Notes: generated from the letters alone by a model not told the origin. A stretch of 64,000 bases of DNA from Hyphomicrobiales bacterium (GCA_017305535.1 JAFKKN010000007.1:270575-334574); one strand, 5' to 3'. Positions 43,896 to 53,355 are shown, counted from the first letter of the stretch. Program-made: numbers and translations.

Positions 43896-44234
43896 ATGAC
43901 CTACGTCGTCACTGAAAATTGTATCAAGTGCAAATACACCGACTGCGTAGAGGTCTGCCCCGTCGATTGCTTCTACGAGGGCGAGAACATGCTGGTGATC
44001 CACCCGGACGAGTGCATCGATTGCGGCGTGTGCGAGCCGGAGTGTCCCGCCGACGCGATCAAGCCCGATAGCGAGCCGAACCTCGAGAAATGGCTTGAGG
44101 TCAACGCGGCGCACGCCAAGAACTGGCCGAATATCACGCAAAAGAAAGAATCGCCGCCCGATGCCAAGGATTTCGATGGCATGGAGGGCAAGTTCGATAA
44201 GTATTTCTCCTCGGAGCCCGGAACCGGCGATTGA
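43896..44234 (+). CDS. fdxA: 7Fe ferredoxin (3Fe-4S/4Fe-4S)
   Basis: A 112-residue FdxA-type ferredoxin. [20 protein letters not shown] begins the first cluster-binding half and [18 protein letters not shown] the second. Cysteine spacing (Cys9, Cys17, Cys21, then the CxxCxxCxxxCP set) fits one 3Fe-4S and one 4Fe-4S cluster. The C-terminal 50 residues ([20 protein letters not shown]) are typical of the family. Its partner in electron transfer is not encoded here. Confidence 0.95.
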   Translation: MTYVVTENCIKCKYTDCVEVCPVDCFYEGENMLVIHPDECIDCGVCEPECPADAIKPDSEPNLEKWLEVNAAHAKNWPNITQKKESPPDAKDFDGMEGKFDKYFSSEPGTGD

Positions 44235-44360
44235 GATGATTTGAGGATCGGCCGGGCTTGCTTTAAGAGCCTGCGCGGTCGATAAGGGTTTAAACTTAAC
44301 CTTATTGCGAAGGTTGGCCTGTGGAACCCGGCAACGAAGTCGTTGTCCGGGCATAAATCA

Positions 44361-44388
44361 TTGATTTTTGCAGGAAATGTGCTATTGT
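44361..44388 (+). promoter_or_regulatory. Possible carD promoter
   Basis: TTGATT, 16-base spacer, TATTGT in an AT-rich patch between fdxA and carD, 50 bases before the proposed ATG. Reasonable match to a housekeeping promoter; spacing is one base short of ideal. Confidence 0.4.
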
Positions 44389-44438
44389 AAGACACATCCA
44401 GCAAGCCGGACCCTGTTCGCGCCGCCGTTTTGGCCCTG

Positions 44439-45548
44439 ATGGGTTCTCATGCAAAAACCTTGAATAGGGGCGCGAGCGTTTTTCGCGCACAGGCTGTGTC
44501 ACAGAAAACGCGTAAAAAGAGTATCTCGAAGGGTGCGGGAAAAGCGACTGCGGCCAGCCGCAGCACACCCAAGAACCACGCACGTGGGTCCGTCAAGACG
44601 GCGCGGGGTTCGGTCAAATCGTCGAGCGTCAAGACCTCAACCGCCAAGTCGGCTGCCGCGAAGCCGTCGACCGCCAAGTCGTCCAACGCCAAATCTTCGA
44701 CCGCCAAGCCATCGGCGGCGAAATCCTCCAAGAACAAAAGAAGTGAAATGCTGAAAAAGACTGCGAAAGCCGCCGAGAAGACCGTTGCTTCCAAGCCCGC
44801 ACCCGCGAAGGCGACCGCTCCCAAGCCGGCGCCCAAGGCTCCTGCCAAGCCGGCCGCCGCCGTCAAGCCGGCGCCAAGCAAGCCCGCAGTGGCCGCCAAG
44901 GTCGTGAAGGCGCCGGTCGCCCCGGTCCGCGTCGAGGAGCCGAAGAAGGCGCTGACCCAGCGCCAGGGCTTCAAGACCAACGAATTCGTCGTCTATCCGG
45001 CTCACGGTGTCGGCCAGATCCTGGCCATCGAGGAGCAGGAAATCGCGGGCGCCAAGCTCGAACTGTTCGTCATCAACTTCATGAAGGACAAGATGACCCT
45101 GCGGGTGCCGACGGCGAAGGTCGCCAATGTCGGCATGCGCAAGCTGTCGGAGCCGGCGCTGGTCAAGCGTGCATTGGAGACCCTGAAGGGGCGTGCGCGC
45201 GTCAAGCGGACGATGTGGTCGCGTCGCGCGCAGGAGTACGAAGCGAAGATCAATTCGGGCGACATCGTCGCGATCGCCGAAGTGGTTCGTGATCTCTACC
45301 GTTCGGAATCGCAGCCCGAGCAGTCCTACAGCGAGCGGCAGCTTTACGAAGCGGCGCTCGACCGGTTGGCGCGCGAGATCGCAGTGGTTCAACACGTCAC
45401 CGAGACCGAAGCGGTCAAGGAGATCGAAGGCCAGCTCGCCAAGAGCCCGCGCCGCGGTGCCAAGGCGGAAACCGAAACCGATGCGGACGGTGATTCGGAT
45501 ATCGACGCGGAAGACGACGACAGCGCCGTCACCGACGCGGCTGCTTGA
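44439..45548 (+). CDS. carD: CarD-family transcription regulator with histone-H1-like N-terminus
   Basis: Up to 369 residues. The CarD/TRCF RNA-polymerase-interacting domain starts near residue 170: GFKTNEFVVYPAHGVGQILA, and the DNA-binding helical part follows with RVKRTMWSRRAQEYEAKINS. CarD stabilises open promoter complexes, notably at rRNA promoters. Before it lie about 165 residues that are almost only Lys, Ala, Ser, Pro and Thr (AKSSTAKPSAAKSSKNKRS and similar), and after it an acidic tail (DIDAEDDDSAVTD). Starts at ATG 44439, GTG 44496 and ATG 44750 are all possible. A clear terminator follows. Most family members have a much shorter N-terminal tail. Confidence 0.9.
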   Translation: MGSHAKTLNRGASVFRAQAVSQKTRKKSISKGAGKATAASRSTPKNHARGSVKTARGSVKSSSVKTSTAKSAAAKPSTAKSSNAKSSTAKPSAAKSSKNKRSEMLKKTAKAAEKTVASKPAPAKATAPKPAPKAPAKPAAAVKPAPSKPAVAAKVVKAPVAPVRVEEPKKALTQRQGFKTNEFVVYPAHGVGQILAIEEQEIAGAKLELFVINFMKDKMTLRVPTAKVANVGMRKLSEPALVKRALETLKGRARVKRTMWSRRAQEYEAKINSGDIVAIAEVVRDLYRSESQPEQSYSERQLYEAALDRLAREIAVVQHVTETEAVKEIEGQLAKSPRRGAKAETETDADGDSDIDAEDDDSAVTDAAA

Positions 45549-45584
45549 TCGCCTTCGTTCGCGAAAGCCTTATTGGAACATCGA

Positions 45585-45610
45585 AGCCCGGCCGTGAGGC
45601 CGGGCTTTTG
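45585..45610 (+). terminator. carD terminator
   Basis: AAGCCCGGCC / GGCCGGGCTT with loop GTGA and a short T run, 36 bases after the carD stop. Confidence 0.9.
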
Positions 45611-45666
45611 GTTTGCGAAGGGGTTGTTCGGGAATCCGTCGATGCCGGTTTGCTGAATGCCGACCG

Positions 45667-47178
45667 TCAATCCACCACGATCTTGACCTGCTCTCCCGGC
45701 TTCACCTTGCCGGTTGCGTCAAGGCCGTTGAGCATGCGGAAACGCTGCTCGGGGTGATCGACGCCGCCCATCCGTCGCGAGAGCGATTCGACGGTGTCGC
45801 CGGATTGAACCGCGACGATCTTGATGCGCAGCGGCCGCGCCGCCTGAATTTCTTCCAGCGTCAGGCGGCGGAACGATTTGATGGTGTCCTTGGCGTTTTG
45901 CTCGCTCTCGAGATTCTTCTGCCGGGATGCGAAGATGAAGCGATAGACGTCGCTGCCGAAGCGCAACGCATAGACGCGGAATTGCCACTGGTCGCCGCGC
46001 GCCGTCACCGATGCGGCGGGGAAGCCGTTGATGGTGAGCTGTTCGGTGGACGCCTTGTCGACGTTCTCCATCCAGCCGGAATTGAGATAGTCGCCCAGCG
46101 ACTGCTCCGCCGGCACCCGCACCACATCGAAGCGCATCGCCTGGTCGCCGCCGTTGCGGACGCCGATCACCGCCTGCGCGGTATTGTCGAGCGTATAGCC
46201 ATTGGGCGCCTGGAAGGTGAAGCCGAGCTTTGGATGCAGGAAACGCCGGCCGCGGACGAAGCCTTCGCTCGGGTCCTCGCCGTAGACGAGGTTATCGATC
46301 GCGGCGAGATAGGCATCGTGATCGCGCTCGCTGTTTTGCGGCGAACTGAATTGCCGCGCGATGGCCTGCGCGTTCTGCACCCGCTCCGGCGTCGCCGGGT
46401 GCGACGACAGGAAGTCCTGCGACCGCGGATCGATCGACGTGCGTCCCGCCTTCAAAGCCGCGTTGCGTTCCATCGCCGTGAGAAACCGCGCCGCGCCGAA
46501 CGGATCGAAATGCGCGCGAGCCGAAATACCGACGCCGATGCCGTCGGCCTCGAATTCCTGCGAGCGCGAGAAACTGGCCATCGTCAGCTTGGTCTTGGCC
46601 AGCGCCAGCGCGGTGATGTCGGGATCGTTACCCATCTCCTTGACCACGCGCGTCACGAGGGCGGCACGCTTGGCCTGATCCTCGCGGATCGCGGCGTGCT
46701 TCGCCAGCACGTGCGCCATCTCGTGCGATAGCACGGAGGACAGTTCGGAGGTGTCGCTGGCGAGCGCGATCAACCCGCGCGTAACGTAGAGCTGTCCGGT
46801 CGGTAGCGCGAATGCGTTGACGGCGCCGGAATTGAGAATCGTCACCTTGTAGGAGAGATCGGGACGGTCGGAGGCTGCCACCAAGCGGTTTACCGTCTTG
46901 GTGATCAGGTTTTCCAGTCTCGGGTCGTCATACGCGCCGCCATAGGACGCCAGGATGCGCTCGTGCTCGCGCTCGGTCGGCGATTGCTGAGCTGCGAGCC
47001 GCGCCGGCTTCGCCGACATTTCGGTAGCCGGCGATGCGGTATGCAATCGTCCCATATCGGCACAGCCGGACAGAGCGAGTAACGCGCAAACGCCAACGAC
47101 CGCCACCAGATGGCGGCGACGCGAACTCGTGCCGTGTTTGTGTCCCGCTTGCTTCGTCACAGTCGCTATCCGTCGCAT
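45667..47178 (-). CDS. M48 metalloprotease lipoprotein with C-terminal LysM-like domain (BepA-like)
   Basis: A 503-residue lipoprotein: hydrophobic segment LVAVVGVCALLALSGC with lipobox LSGC. The M48 zinc protease domain at about 90-290 has HEMAH (LSSVLSHEMAHVLAKHAAIR) and the third ligand in RSQEFEADGIGVG. The C-terminus (KIVAVQSGDTVESLSRRMGG, then FRMLNGLDATGKVKPGEQVK) looks like a LysM-type peptidoglycan-binding unit. BepA-type proteases act in the periplasm on outer-membrane protein assembly. Transcribed alone, convergent with carD. Confidence 0.92.
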   Translation of the reverse strand: MRRIATVTKQAGHKHGTSSRRRHLVAVVGVCALLALSGCADMGRLHTASPATEMSAKPARLAAQQSPTEREHERILASYGGAYDDPRLENLITKTVNRLVAASDRPDLSYKVTILNSGAVNAFALPTGQLYVTRGLIALASDTSELSSVLSHEMAHVLAKHAAIREDQAKRAALVTRVVKEMGNDPDITALALAKTKLTMASFSRSQEFEADGIGVGISARAHFDPFGAARFLTAMERNAALKAGRTSIDPRSQDFLSSHPATPERVQNAQAIARQFSSPQNSERDHDAYLAAIDNLVYGEDPSEGFVRGRRFLHPKLGFTFQAPNGYTLDNTAQAVIGVRNGGDQAMRFDVVRVPAEQSLGDYLNSGWMENVDKASTEQLTINGFPAASVTARGDQWQFRVYALRFGSDVYRFIFASRQKNLESEQNAKDTIKSFRRLTLEEIQAARPLRIKIVAVQSGDTVESLSRRMGGVDHPEQRFRMLNGLDATGKVKPGEQVKIVVD

Positions 47179-47329
47179 CCCAAGATGCGGCTACCTCCGT
47201 CCTCAATACAGCGCCGCCCCCGCGCCTCGGCAGTGCGTCTCTTGCTGTCGTGGCAGGTCATTCTAGGACCTTTTGGCTGATAATTGAATCAGAAGCCAAG
47301 CCCCGGATAGCGATAGTGCCGCGTTTTCA

Positions 47330-48268
47330 TCACGTGAAGCTGATCCTCTTGTACCGGAAAACGCTCGATTGGCGATCCAGAACCTCGATCTGCCCGGTTC
47401 CACGCAATCGAATCCGTGGCCCGCCCCGTTGCTCGATCCAGCCTCGGACCCGGACCCATCGGCCCGCCAGCGCCCTGATATCGATGCCGTCCCTCGTTAG
47501 CGATCCTATCATCTGCCTCGGTATAATCACAGCAAAGTCTCTGACCCAGCGCCTGCCGAAATTGAGGTAGAATGTTGCGCCCGATTGGCGGACGGACAGC
47601 ACTTTGCCCTTGATCAGGGCGAACTGCCCTAGCATTGCCAGAATATCGTCGGGGTTTTCGGCATTTTTTATGACACTCGGAGTGCTCCAGACGCCTTGTC
47701 CGGCCTGGAGCGCGACGGCTTCGGCTGCCGCCAGTTCCGTCACGCACTCCCCAGCGGGCAAGGTCCCCGTCAGGATCGCCGCGCCGGCCCGGAGCAGCGC
47801 GGCTTGAACCGAAATATCGCCATCGGCAGGAGTGACGAAGGCCTGTTGCCGGCCGTAACGGTCCGGCGTTTCGTTGTCGCTTCGCAGCACGACATCCCGG
47901 TTTGCGACCAGCGCGGTCAACAGTGCCTTTGCGGGAGCGGTGTTCGACGGAGGCGTGATGCCGGCAAGCCGGATCTCGCGGTCATCGTTCAGGCGCAGCG
48001 TGCGCGCATCGATCACTTGGGTGACGCGACCTTGCTCCAGCAGCACGGTACCGCAGCCGGTAGCGGCTGCGGCGGCGATCTCGATGAGACCGAATATCAG
48101 TACGCACGCGAGCATCGCCAACATCGGTATCAAGTTGTCCTTCAAGCGTACCGCGATGTTCCGTTCATTCCGTTCGATGGAAAAAATGATTGCCCCCATG
48201 CATCGACGTCGGAATCGAAGCGCATAACGGACGACCGGCGGCTTGCCGCACACAGAGCGTTGCGCCAT
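47330..48268 (-). CDS. Thermonuclease-fold protein with lost catalytic residues
   Basis: Up to 312 residues. A hydrophobic segment (NLIPMLAMLACVLIFGLIEI) is followed by an SNase-like beta barrel: VTQVIDARTLRLNDDREIRL, then AGITPPSNTAP and TPDRYGRQQAFVTPADG. In active nucleases these positions read DGDT and (I/V)DxPE. Here the second Asp of DGDT, the Asp of IDxPE and the catalytic Glu are replaced (DART, ITPPS), while IRL and DRYGR keep the arginines. A binding role is therefore likelier than nuclease activity. The first 45 residues are doubtful, because the divergent gene starts only 56 bases away and a later start is plausible. Confidence 0.75.
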   Translation of the reverse strand: MAQRSVCGKPPVVRYALRFRRRCMGAIIFSIERNERNIAVRLKDNLIPMLAMLACVLIFGLIEIAAAAATGCGTVLLEQGRVTQVIDARTLRLNDDREIRLAGITPPSNTAPAKALLTALVANRDVVLRSDNETPDRYGRQQAFVTPADGDISVQAALLRAGAAILTGTLPAGECVTELAAAEAVALQAGQGVWSTPSVIKNAENPDDILAMLGQFALIKGKVLSVRQSGATFYLNFGRRWVRDFAVIIPRQMIGSLTRDGIDIRALAGRWVRVRGWIEQRGGPRIRLRGTGQIEVLDRQSSVFRYKRISFT

Positions 48269-48324
48269 GATTATTTCCCAAGCGGCAACAATGCCGTGGA
48301 ATATAAATACATCGGGAGGATCAC

Positions 48325-49530
48325 GTGAGGACGATTTTATCGGGGGTTATGGCGTCGTTACTGGCGCTCACGGCGAATGCCGCGCTGGCGCAGACCAAGC
48401 CACCGTTGAAGCTCGGTGCGATTCTCGACATGTCGGGCCTCTATGCCGATATCACCGGTGTCGGCAGCGAGACCGCCGCGAAAATGGCGGCGGAAGATTT
48501 CGGCGGCGAAGTGCTCGGCCGCAAGATCGAAATCATCGCGGCCGATCATCTCAACAAGGCGGACCTTTCGGCTTCCATCGCGCGCGACATGCTCGACAAC
48601 CAGGGCGTCGAAGCCATTATTGACGTCGCGGCGTCGGCAACGGCACTCGCGGCTGCGGAAGTTGCCAAGGCGCGCAACAAGATCATCATGTTCAACGGGC
48701 CGGGTTCGATCCGGCTCTCCAATGAAGCCTGCGGTCCGTACACGGTGCACTATGTGTTCGATACCTACGCTCAGGCTAATGTCACCGGCCTTGCCGCGGT
48801 GAAAACGGGACTGGACACCTGGTTCTTCCTGACAGCGGACTATGCTTTCGGCCACGACCTTGAGAAAGACACGGCGAACGTCGTCACTAAATCCGGCGGC
48901 AAGGTGTTGGGAAGCGTCCGCCATGCGCTCAATACGTCGGACTTTTCATCCTTCCTGCTACAGGCGCAAGCCTCGAAAGCCAAAGTCATCGGACTGGCCA
49001 ACGCCGGCGGTGACACTATCAATGCGATCAAACAGGCCGCCGAGTTCGGCGTGATGAAGGGCGGTCAAAAGGTTTCGCCGCTGCTTGCCTTCATCACCGA
49101 CATCGACAGCATCGGCTTGCAGACAGCACAGGGTCTGATTCTGGCTGAAGCATTCTATTGGGATATGAACGATGAGACGCGCGCGTTCTCGAAACGATTC
49201 ATGGAACGCGTGAAGCGCGCGCCGACGTCGGCGCAGGCCGGCGTCTATTCGTCCGTGCTGCATTATCTGAAGGCGGTGAAGCAGGCTGGCACCACCGACG
49301 CAGCCGCCGTGATGAAGATCATGAAGGATACCCCGATCAACGACATGTTCGCCAAGAACGGCAAGATCCGTGAGGATGGCCGCATGGTGCACGACATGTA
49401 TTTGTTCGAGGTGAAGTCGCCGGCCGAATCCAAAGGCCGTTGGGACGACTATAAACTTCTTGCCACGGTACCCGGCGACCAGGCATTCCAGCCGTTGTCG
49501 GAGTCGCGCTGTCCGCTAGTGAAGAAGTAG
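48325..49530 (+). CDS. Periplasmic binding protein (paralogue of 15172)
   Basis: A 401-residue Peripla_BP_6 protein. Signal peptide LSGVMASLLALTANAALAQ. It shares with 15172 the blocks AAEDFGGEVLGRKIEI, FFLTADYAFGHDLEKD, DFSSFLLQAQASKAKVIGLA and the end SESRCPLVKK. GTG start with CGGGAGGATC upstream. It heads a cluster with an enoyl-CoA hydratase, a VOC protein and an NDP-forming ligase. No transporter membrane genes are nearby. Ligand probably a carboxylic acid related to that of 15172. Confidence 0.92.
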   Translation: MRTILSGVMASLLALTANAALAQTKPPLKLGAILDMSGLYADITGVGSETAAKMAAEDFGGEVLGRKIEIIAADHLNKADLSASIARDMLDNQGVEAIIDVAASATALAAAEVAKARNKIIMFNGPGSIRLSNEACGPYTVHYVFDTYAQANVTGLAAVKTGLDTWFFLTADYAFGHDLEKDTANVVTKSGGKVLGSVRHALNTSDFSSFLLQAQASKAKVIGLANAGGDTINAIKQAAEFGVMKGGQKVSPLLAFITDIDSIGLQTAQGLILAEAFYWDMNDETRAFSKRFMERVKRAPTSAQAGVYSSVLHYLKAVKQAGTTDAAAVMKIMKDTPINDMFAKNGKIREDGRMVHDMYLFEVKSPAESKGRWDDYKLLATVPGDQAFQPLSESRCPLVKK

Positions 49531-49602
49531 TACGCCGCGCCGCGCTGGTTCGTGATCGAACCAGCGTATTGGCGTCAACAACACAAACAAAGGAGCCGCC
49601 AG

Positions 49603-50391
49603 ATGAGCGATATCGTGTTGCAGGATCTCGATCAGGGTCTGTTGACGATCACCATGAACCGGCCCGATCGCCGCAACGCGTTGAACGCTGAAATGGTGTC
49701 GGGGTTGATCGAGGCGGCGCGCCGTGCCGCCGATGATCGTGAGGTGCGCGCCGTGTTGCTGAAAGGCGCCGGCGGCACGTTCTGCGTCGGCGGCGACGTC
49801 AAGGCGATGGCGGCGGTCAAGGTGCCGCCGCCGCTCGAAGAGAAAGTGACCACGCTACGGCGGGGCATGGAAGTATCGCGCATCCTGCATCAGATGCAGA
49901 AGCCGGTGGTGGCGCAACTCGACGGCGCGGCTGCGGGTGCGGGCCTGTCGATGGCGTTGGCTTGCGATCTCCGCGTCGCCAGTGCTTCGGTCAAGATCAC
50001 GACCGCATTCGCCAAGGTCGGATATTCCGGCGACTACGGTGGCACATTCTTTCTGACCCAGATGCTCGGTAGCGCCAAGGCGCGCGAACTCTATCTGCTG
50101 TCGCCGGTGTTGTCGGCGCAGGAAGCTCATGCAATCGGCATGGTGACGCGGGTGGTGCCCGATGCCGATATCGAGACGGCGGCGCGCGATCTGGCGATGT
50201 CGCTCGCGCAAGGACCAACAGTGACGCTCGGTTACATCAAGAAAAACATCAACAACGCTGAGAGCCTGTCGCTCGAAGCCTGCTTCGACGGCGAGGCGTT
50301 GCATCATTCCCGTTGCAGCGACACAGCGGATCACAAGGAAGCCGCGGCGGCGTTCGTCGCCAAGCGAACACCGGTTTTCAAGGGGCATTGA
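49603..50391 (+). CDS. Enoyl-CoA hydratase/isomerase family
   Basis: A 262-residue crotonase-fold enzyme. LLTITMNRPDRRNALNAEMV, the oxyanion block RAVLLKGAGGTFCVGGDVKA, and DGAAAGAGLSMALACDLRVA. In the active site FAKVGYSGDYGG replaces the usual glutamate-bearing PEVxLGxxP segment; the Asp of SGDYGG is in the place used by isomerase-type members. It is thus probably a CoA isomerase or specialised hydratase. AAAGGAG before ATG 49603. The VOC gene starts 2 bases later. Confidence 0.92.
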   Translation: MSDIVLQDLDQGLLTITMNRPDRRNALNAEMVSGLIEAARRAADDREVRAVLLKGAGGTFCVGGDVKAMAAVKVPPPLEEKVTTLRRGMEVSRILHQMQKPVVAQLDGAAAGAGLSMALACDLRVASASVKITTAFAKVGYSGDYGGTFFLTQMLGSAKARELYLLSPVLSAQEAHAIGMVTRVVPDADIETAARDLAMSLAQGPTVTLGYIKKNINNAESLSLEACFDGEALHHSRCSDTADHKEAAAAFVAKRTPVFKGH

Positions 50392-50392
50392 G

Positions 50393-51157
50393 ATGACAGG
50401 CTATATGCGGCTACGGCAGGTCTGTCTGGTTGCGCCGCATCTCGAGCCGGTCGTGAGCGATCTCGCTGCGATCTTCGGCTTGGACGTGTGCTATCGCGAT
50501 CCGCATGTCGGCAAGTACGGGCTCGAGAACGCGCTGCTGCCGGTCGACACGACGTTGCTTGAAGTGGTCGCACCGTTCCAGGATGGCACGGCGGCGGGAC
50601 GTTTCCTGCAACGCACCGGCAATCGCGGCGGCTACATGGCGATCTTCGCCTGCGACGATCCCGACGAACGCGGCCGCCACGCCGCGACGCTCGGCGTGCG
50701 TACCGCCAATGTGATCGATCATCCACCCTATCATGGCGTGCAATTGCATCCGCGCGATTGCCGCGCGGCCTTTATCGAGTTCAACCACACCGAGGGCAGC
50801 GATAACATTCGCGGTCCTTACCCACCGGCCGGTCCCGACTGGCAGGCCTCGATCCGCACCGAGGTGACGCGAGCGCTGCTTGGCGTCGAATTGCAAAGCC
50901 CCGATCCAGCAGGGCTGGCGCGGCACTGGAGCGCCATCATCGGCGCGCCGGTCAGTGTGGCTGACAACGGCGATCCCGAGGTCGTGCTGGTGAATGGCCG
51001 CATCCGTTTCGTCAAAGGCCCGGACGAATTGATGGCCGGCGTGATGATGCAGGTCCGCGACGTCGATGCCATTCTTTCCGCTGCGAAGGCTAAGGGCCAC
51101 GCCGTCGACGGCAACTCGTTTCTATTGGGTGGTGTCGCGTTCCGATTGACGAACTGA
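50393..51157 (+). CDS. VOC-family glyoxalase-like protein (two half-domains)
   Basis: A 254-residue protein with two VOC units: RLRQVCLVAPHLEPVVSDLA in the first and RALLGVELQSPDPAGLARHW in the second. Metal ligands in VOC enzymes are His/Glu; His in the EFNH turn (IEFNHTEGS) is a candidate. CoA-ester epimerase and lyase activities are known in the superfamily. Directly between an enoyl-CoA enzyme and a CoA ligase, it may epimerise or isomerise a CoA intermediate, which is inference. Confidence 0.82.
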   Translation: MTGYMRLRQVCLVAPHLEPVVSDLAAIFGLDVCYRDPHVGKYGLENALLPVDTTLLEVVAPFQDGTAAGRFLQRTGNRGGYMAIFACDDPDERGRHAATLGVRTANVIDHPPYHGVQLHPRDCRAAFIEFNHTEGSDNIRGPYPPAGPDWQASIRTEVTRALLGVELQSPDPAGLARHWSAIIGAPVSVADNGDPEVVLVNGRIRFVKGPDELMAGVMMQVRDVDAILSAAKAKGHAVDGNSFLLGGVAFRLTN

Positions 51158-51204
51158 TCGGAGCGAACACTGCAACTGCCGCCATATCTCAGGATCAAGC
51201 GAAC

Positions 51205-53355
51205 ATGACTGACGCGCCGATGATCAGCCGCACCCATCCGCTGGACAGTTTCTTCGCGCCCGCCAGCATCGCGATCATCGGCGCATCGCGCGATGCATTG
51301 AAAATTCCCGGCCTGCTGCTGACGTTCTTGCGCCGCAACGGATTTCCCGGCTGGATTTATCCGGTCAATCCGAACTATCCGAATATCGACGGGCTCGCGT
51401 GCTATGCGTCTGTCTCCGACATCAAGCAGCCGATCGATCTCGCCATAGTCATCATTCCCGCGCGTGCGGTGCTGGACGCTCTCAAGGAGTGCGCGGCAGT
51501 CGGCGTGAAGAACGCCATCATCATTTCGTCCGGCTTTGCCGAAGAGGGTGGCGACAGCGCGGCGATGCAGGATGCCATCGCCGATCTCGCCCGCACGACA
51601 GGAATGCGGGTTTCCGGGCCCAATGCTGAAGGATTTTACAACGAACTCGGCCAGGTTGCGGCGACGTTCAGCCCGACCGTGGACGTCAAGCCGGATGCGC
51701 CGCGTCTTCTCGCAACGCAAAGGCGGATCGGCATCGTTGCCCAAAGCGGTGGCATCGGCTTCGCCATTTACAATCGCGCGCGTGCATTGGGAATCGCGCT
51801 GAGCTACGTCGTCAGTGCCGGTAACGAAGCCGACCTCGGTGCCGGTGCGTTCTTCGACTACATGGTCCGCGATGCGTCCACCGACGTGATTTTGCTGTTT
51901 CTTGAAGGCATCCGCGATACAGAAACGTTTCTTGGTGCTGCCGCGCGCGCGGCTGAAACGGGCAAGCCGGTAATTGTCGTCAAGGTCGGGCGTTCGGGCG
52001 CCGGTGGCCGCGCCGCGGCCTCGCACACCGCCAGCATGGCCGGATGGTCGGCGGCCTATGATGCGGTGTTCGCGAAGTACGGCTTCATCGTTTCCAACGA
52101 TCTTGACGAAGCGGTGGCGATCGCCGCGGTGCTGACCGCTTCGCCGTTGCCGAAAGGCGATCGAGTCGCGGTGGTCACCGTGTCCGGCGGCGCCGGCATC
52201 TGGGGCGCGGATGTCGTCTCATCTCAAGGGCTTCAAGTGCCCGAGCTGTCGCCGTCAACGCAGGCGGCCATTCGCGGCATGATTCCGTCCTATGGTTCAC
52301 CACGTAACCCGATCGATATCACCGCGCAGGCGGTGCATGGCGGCGGCTTGCAGAAGACGATCGAATTGCTGGCGCAAGGCGACGAGATCGACGCGATTCT
52401 CGTCGTGATATCACTGTCGAACGAGACTCGGATTCCGTTCAAGATCGACGAGTTGAAGCCGTTGGTCGATGCCCGGCGCAAGCCGATAGTATTTTACACC
52501 TACACGCTGCCGTCACACTTCGCGCGAACGGAATTGGCCAAGGCCGGTGTCGTCGTGCTGTCCGGTCTCTCACATGTCGGCGTTGCGATGCGTCGTGCCG
52601 TTGAGCGCGCGCGATTCAGGCTCGCCGCGCCACCGGATGACAGGGCGATGAAACGGCTCGATCTGACGCAGCACCTGACCAGGCACAAGCTGTCGGAGCA
52701 TGACAGCAAGCGCCTGCTGGCCGCGGCGGGCGTCTCGGTGCCGAACGAAGTTTTGGTTTCGCATCGTGAAGGTCTTCGCGATGCGGTGGCGCGCGTGGGC
52801 CTGCCGCTGGCGATGAAGATCCAGTCCGCCGACATTCCGCACAAGAGCGAGGTCGGCGGTGTTCGCCTCAACATCGCGACCGAACAGGACGCGGTGCGAG
52901 CGTATGATGACTTGCTGATACACGCCAATGCGCAACGGCCTGATGCAGAAATTCAAGGCGTTCTGCTCACGCCGATGGCGAGGCGAGGTGTCGAGATCAT
53001 TGTCGGCACCATGCAGGATGCAACTTTCGGCCCGATGATTATGGTCGGTTTCGGCGGCGTCACCACCGAATTGTTCAAGGATGTGATCTACCGTCCCGCG
53101 CCGGTCGATGCGGGTGAAGCGGTGACAATGCTGACCGAATTGAAGGCCGCACCGCTGCTTTATGGCTTTCGTGGAGCGCCCAAGGCCGATATCGGAGCGC
53201 TAGCAACCTTGATCGCGGAAATCTCGCAGCTTGCCGCGCTGCATCGCGATTTCATTGCGGAAATCGAGATCAATCCGGTGCAGGTACATCCGGACGGCGA
53301 AGGCACCACCATCGTCGATGCGCTGGTGGTGCCGGTCGTGAAAGACAAGATCTAG
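51205..53355 (+). CDS. NDP-forming acyl-CoA ligase (paralogue of 11784)
   Basis: A 716-residue acetate--CoA ligase family protein with the same three parts: CoA binding (PASIAIIGASRDALKIPGLL), ligase core (IGIVAQSGGIGFAIYNRARA), and ATP-grasp (PLAMKIQSADIPHKSEVGGV, ending AEIEINPVQVHPDG). The phosphohistidine motif is RAAASHTASMAGWSAAYDAV. It would activate the acid delivered with the help of the binding protein at 48325. Start MTDAPMISRTHPLDSFFAPA at ATG 51205. Confidence 0.93.
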   Translation: MTDAPMISRTHPLDSFFAPASIAIIGASRDALKIPGLLLTFLRRNGFPGWIYPVNPNYPNIDGLACYASVSDIKQPIDLAIVIIPARAVLDALKECAAVGVKNAIIISSGFAEEGGDSAAMQDAIADLARTTGMRVSGPNAEGFYNELGQVAATFSPTVDVKPDAPRLLATQRRIGIVAQSGGIGFAIYNRARALGIALSYVVSAGNEADLGAGAFFDYMVRDASTDVILLFLEGIRDTETFLGAAARAAETGKPVIVVKVGRSGAGGRAAASHTASMAGWSAAYDAVFAKYGFIVSNDLDEAVAIAAVLTASPLPKGDRVAVVTVSGGAGIWGADVVSSQGLQVPELSPSTQAAIRGMIPSYGSPRNPIDITAQAVHGGGLQKTIELLAQGDEIDAILVVISLSNETRIPFKIDELKPLVDARRKPIVFYTYTLPSHFARTELAKAGVVVLSGLSHVGVAMRRAVERARFRLAAPPDDRAMKRLDLTQHLTRHKLSEHDSKRLLAAAGVSVPNEVLVSHREGLRDAVARVGLPLAMKIQSADIPHKSEVGGVRLNIATEQDAVRAYDDLLIHANAQRPDAEIQGVLLTPMARRGVEIIVGTMQDATFGPMIMVGFGGVTTELFKDVIYRPAPVDAGEAVTMLTELKAAPLLYGFRGAPKADIGALATLIAEISQLAALHRDFIAEIEINPVQVHPDGEGTTIVDALVVPVVKDKI

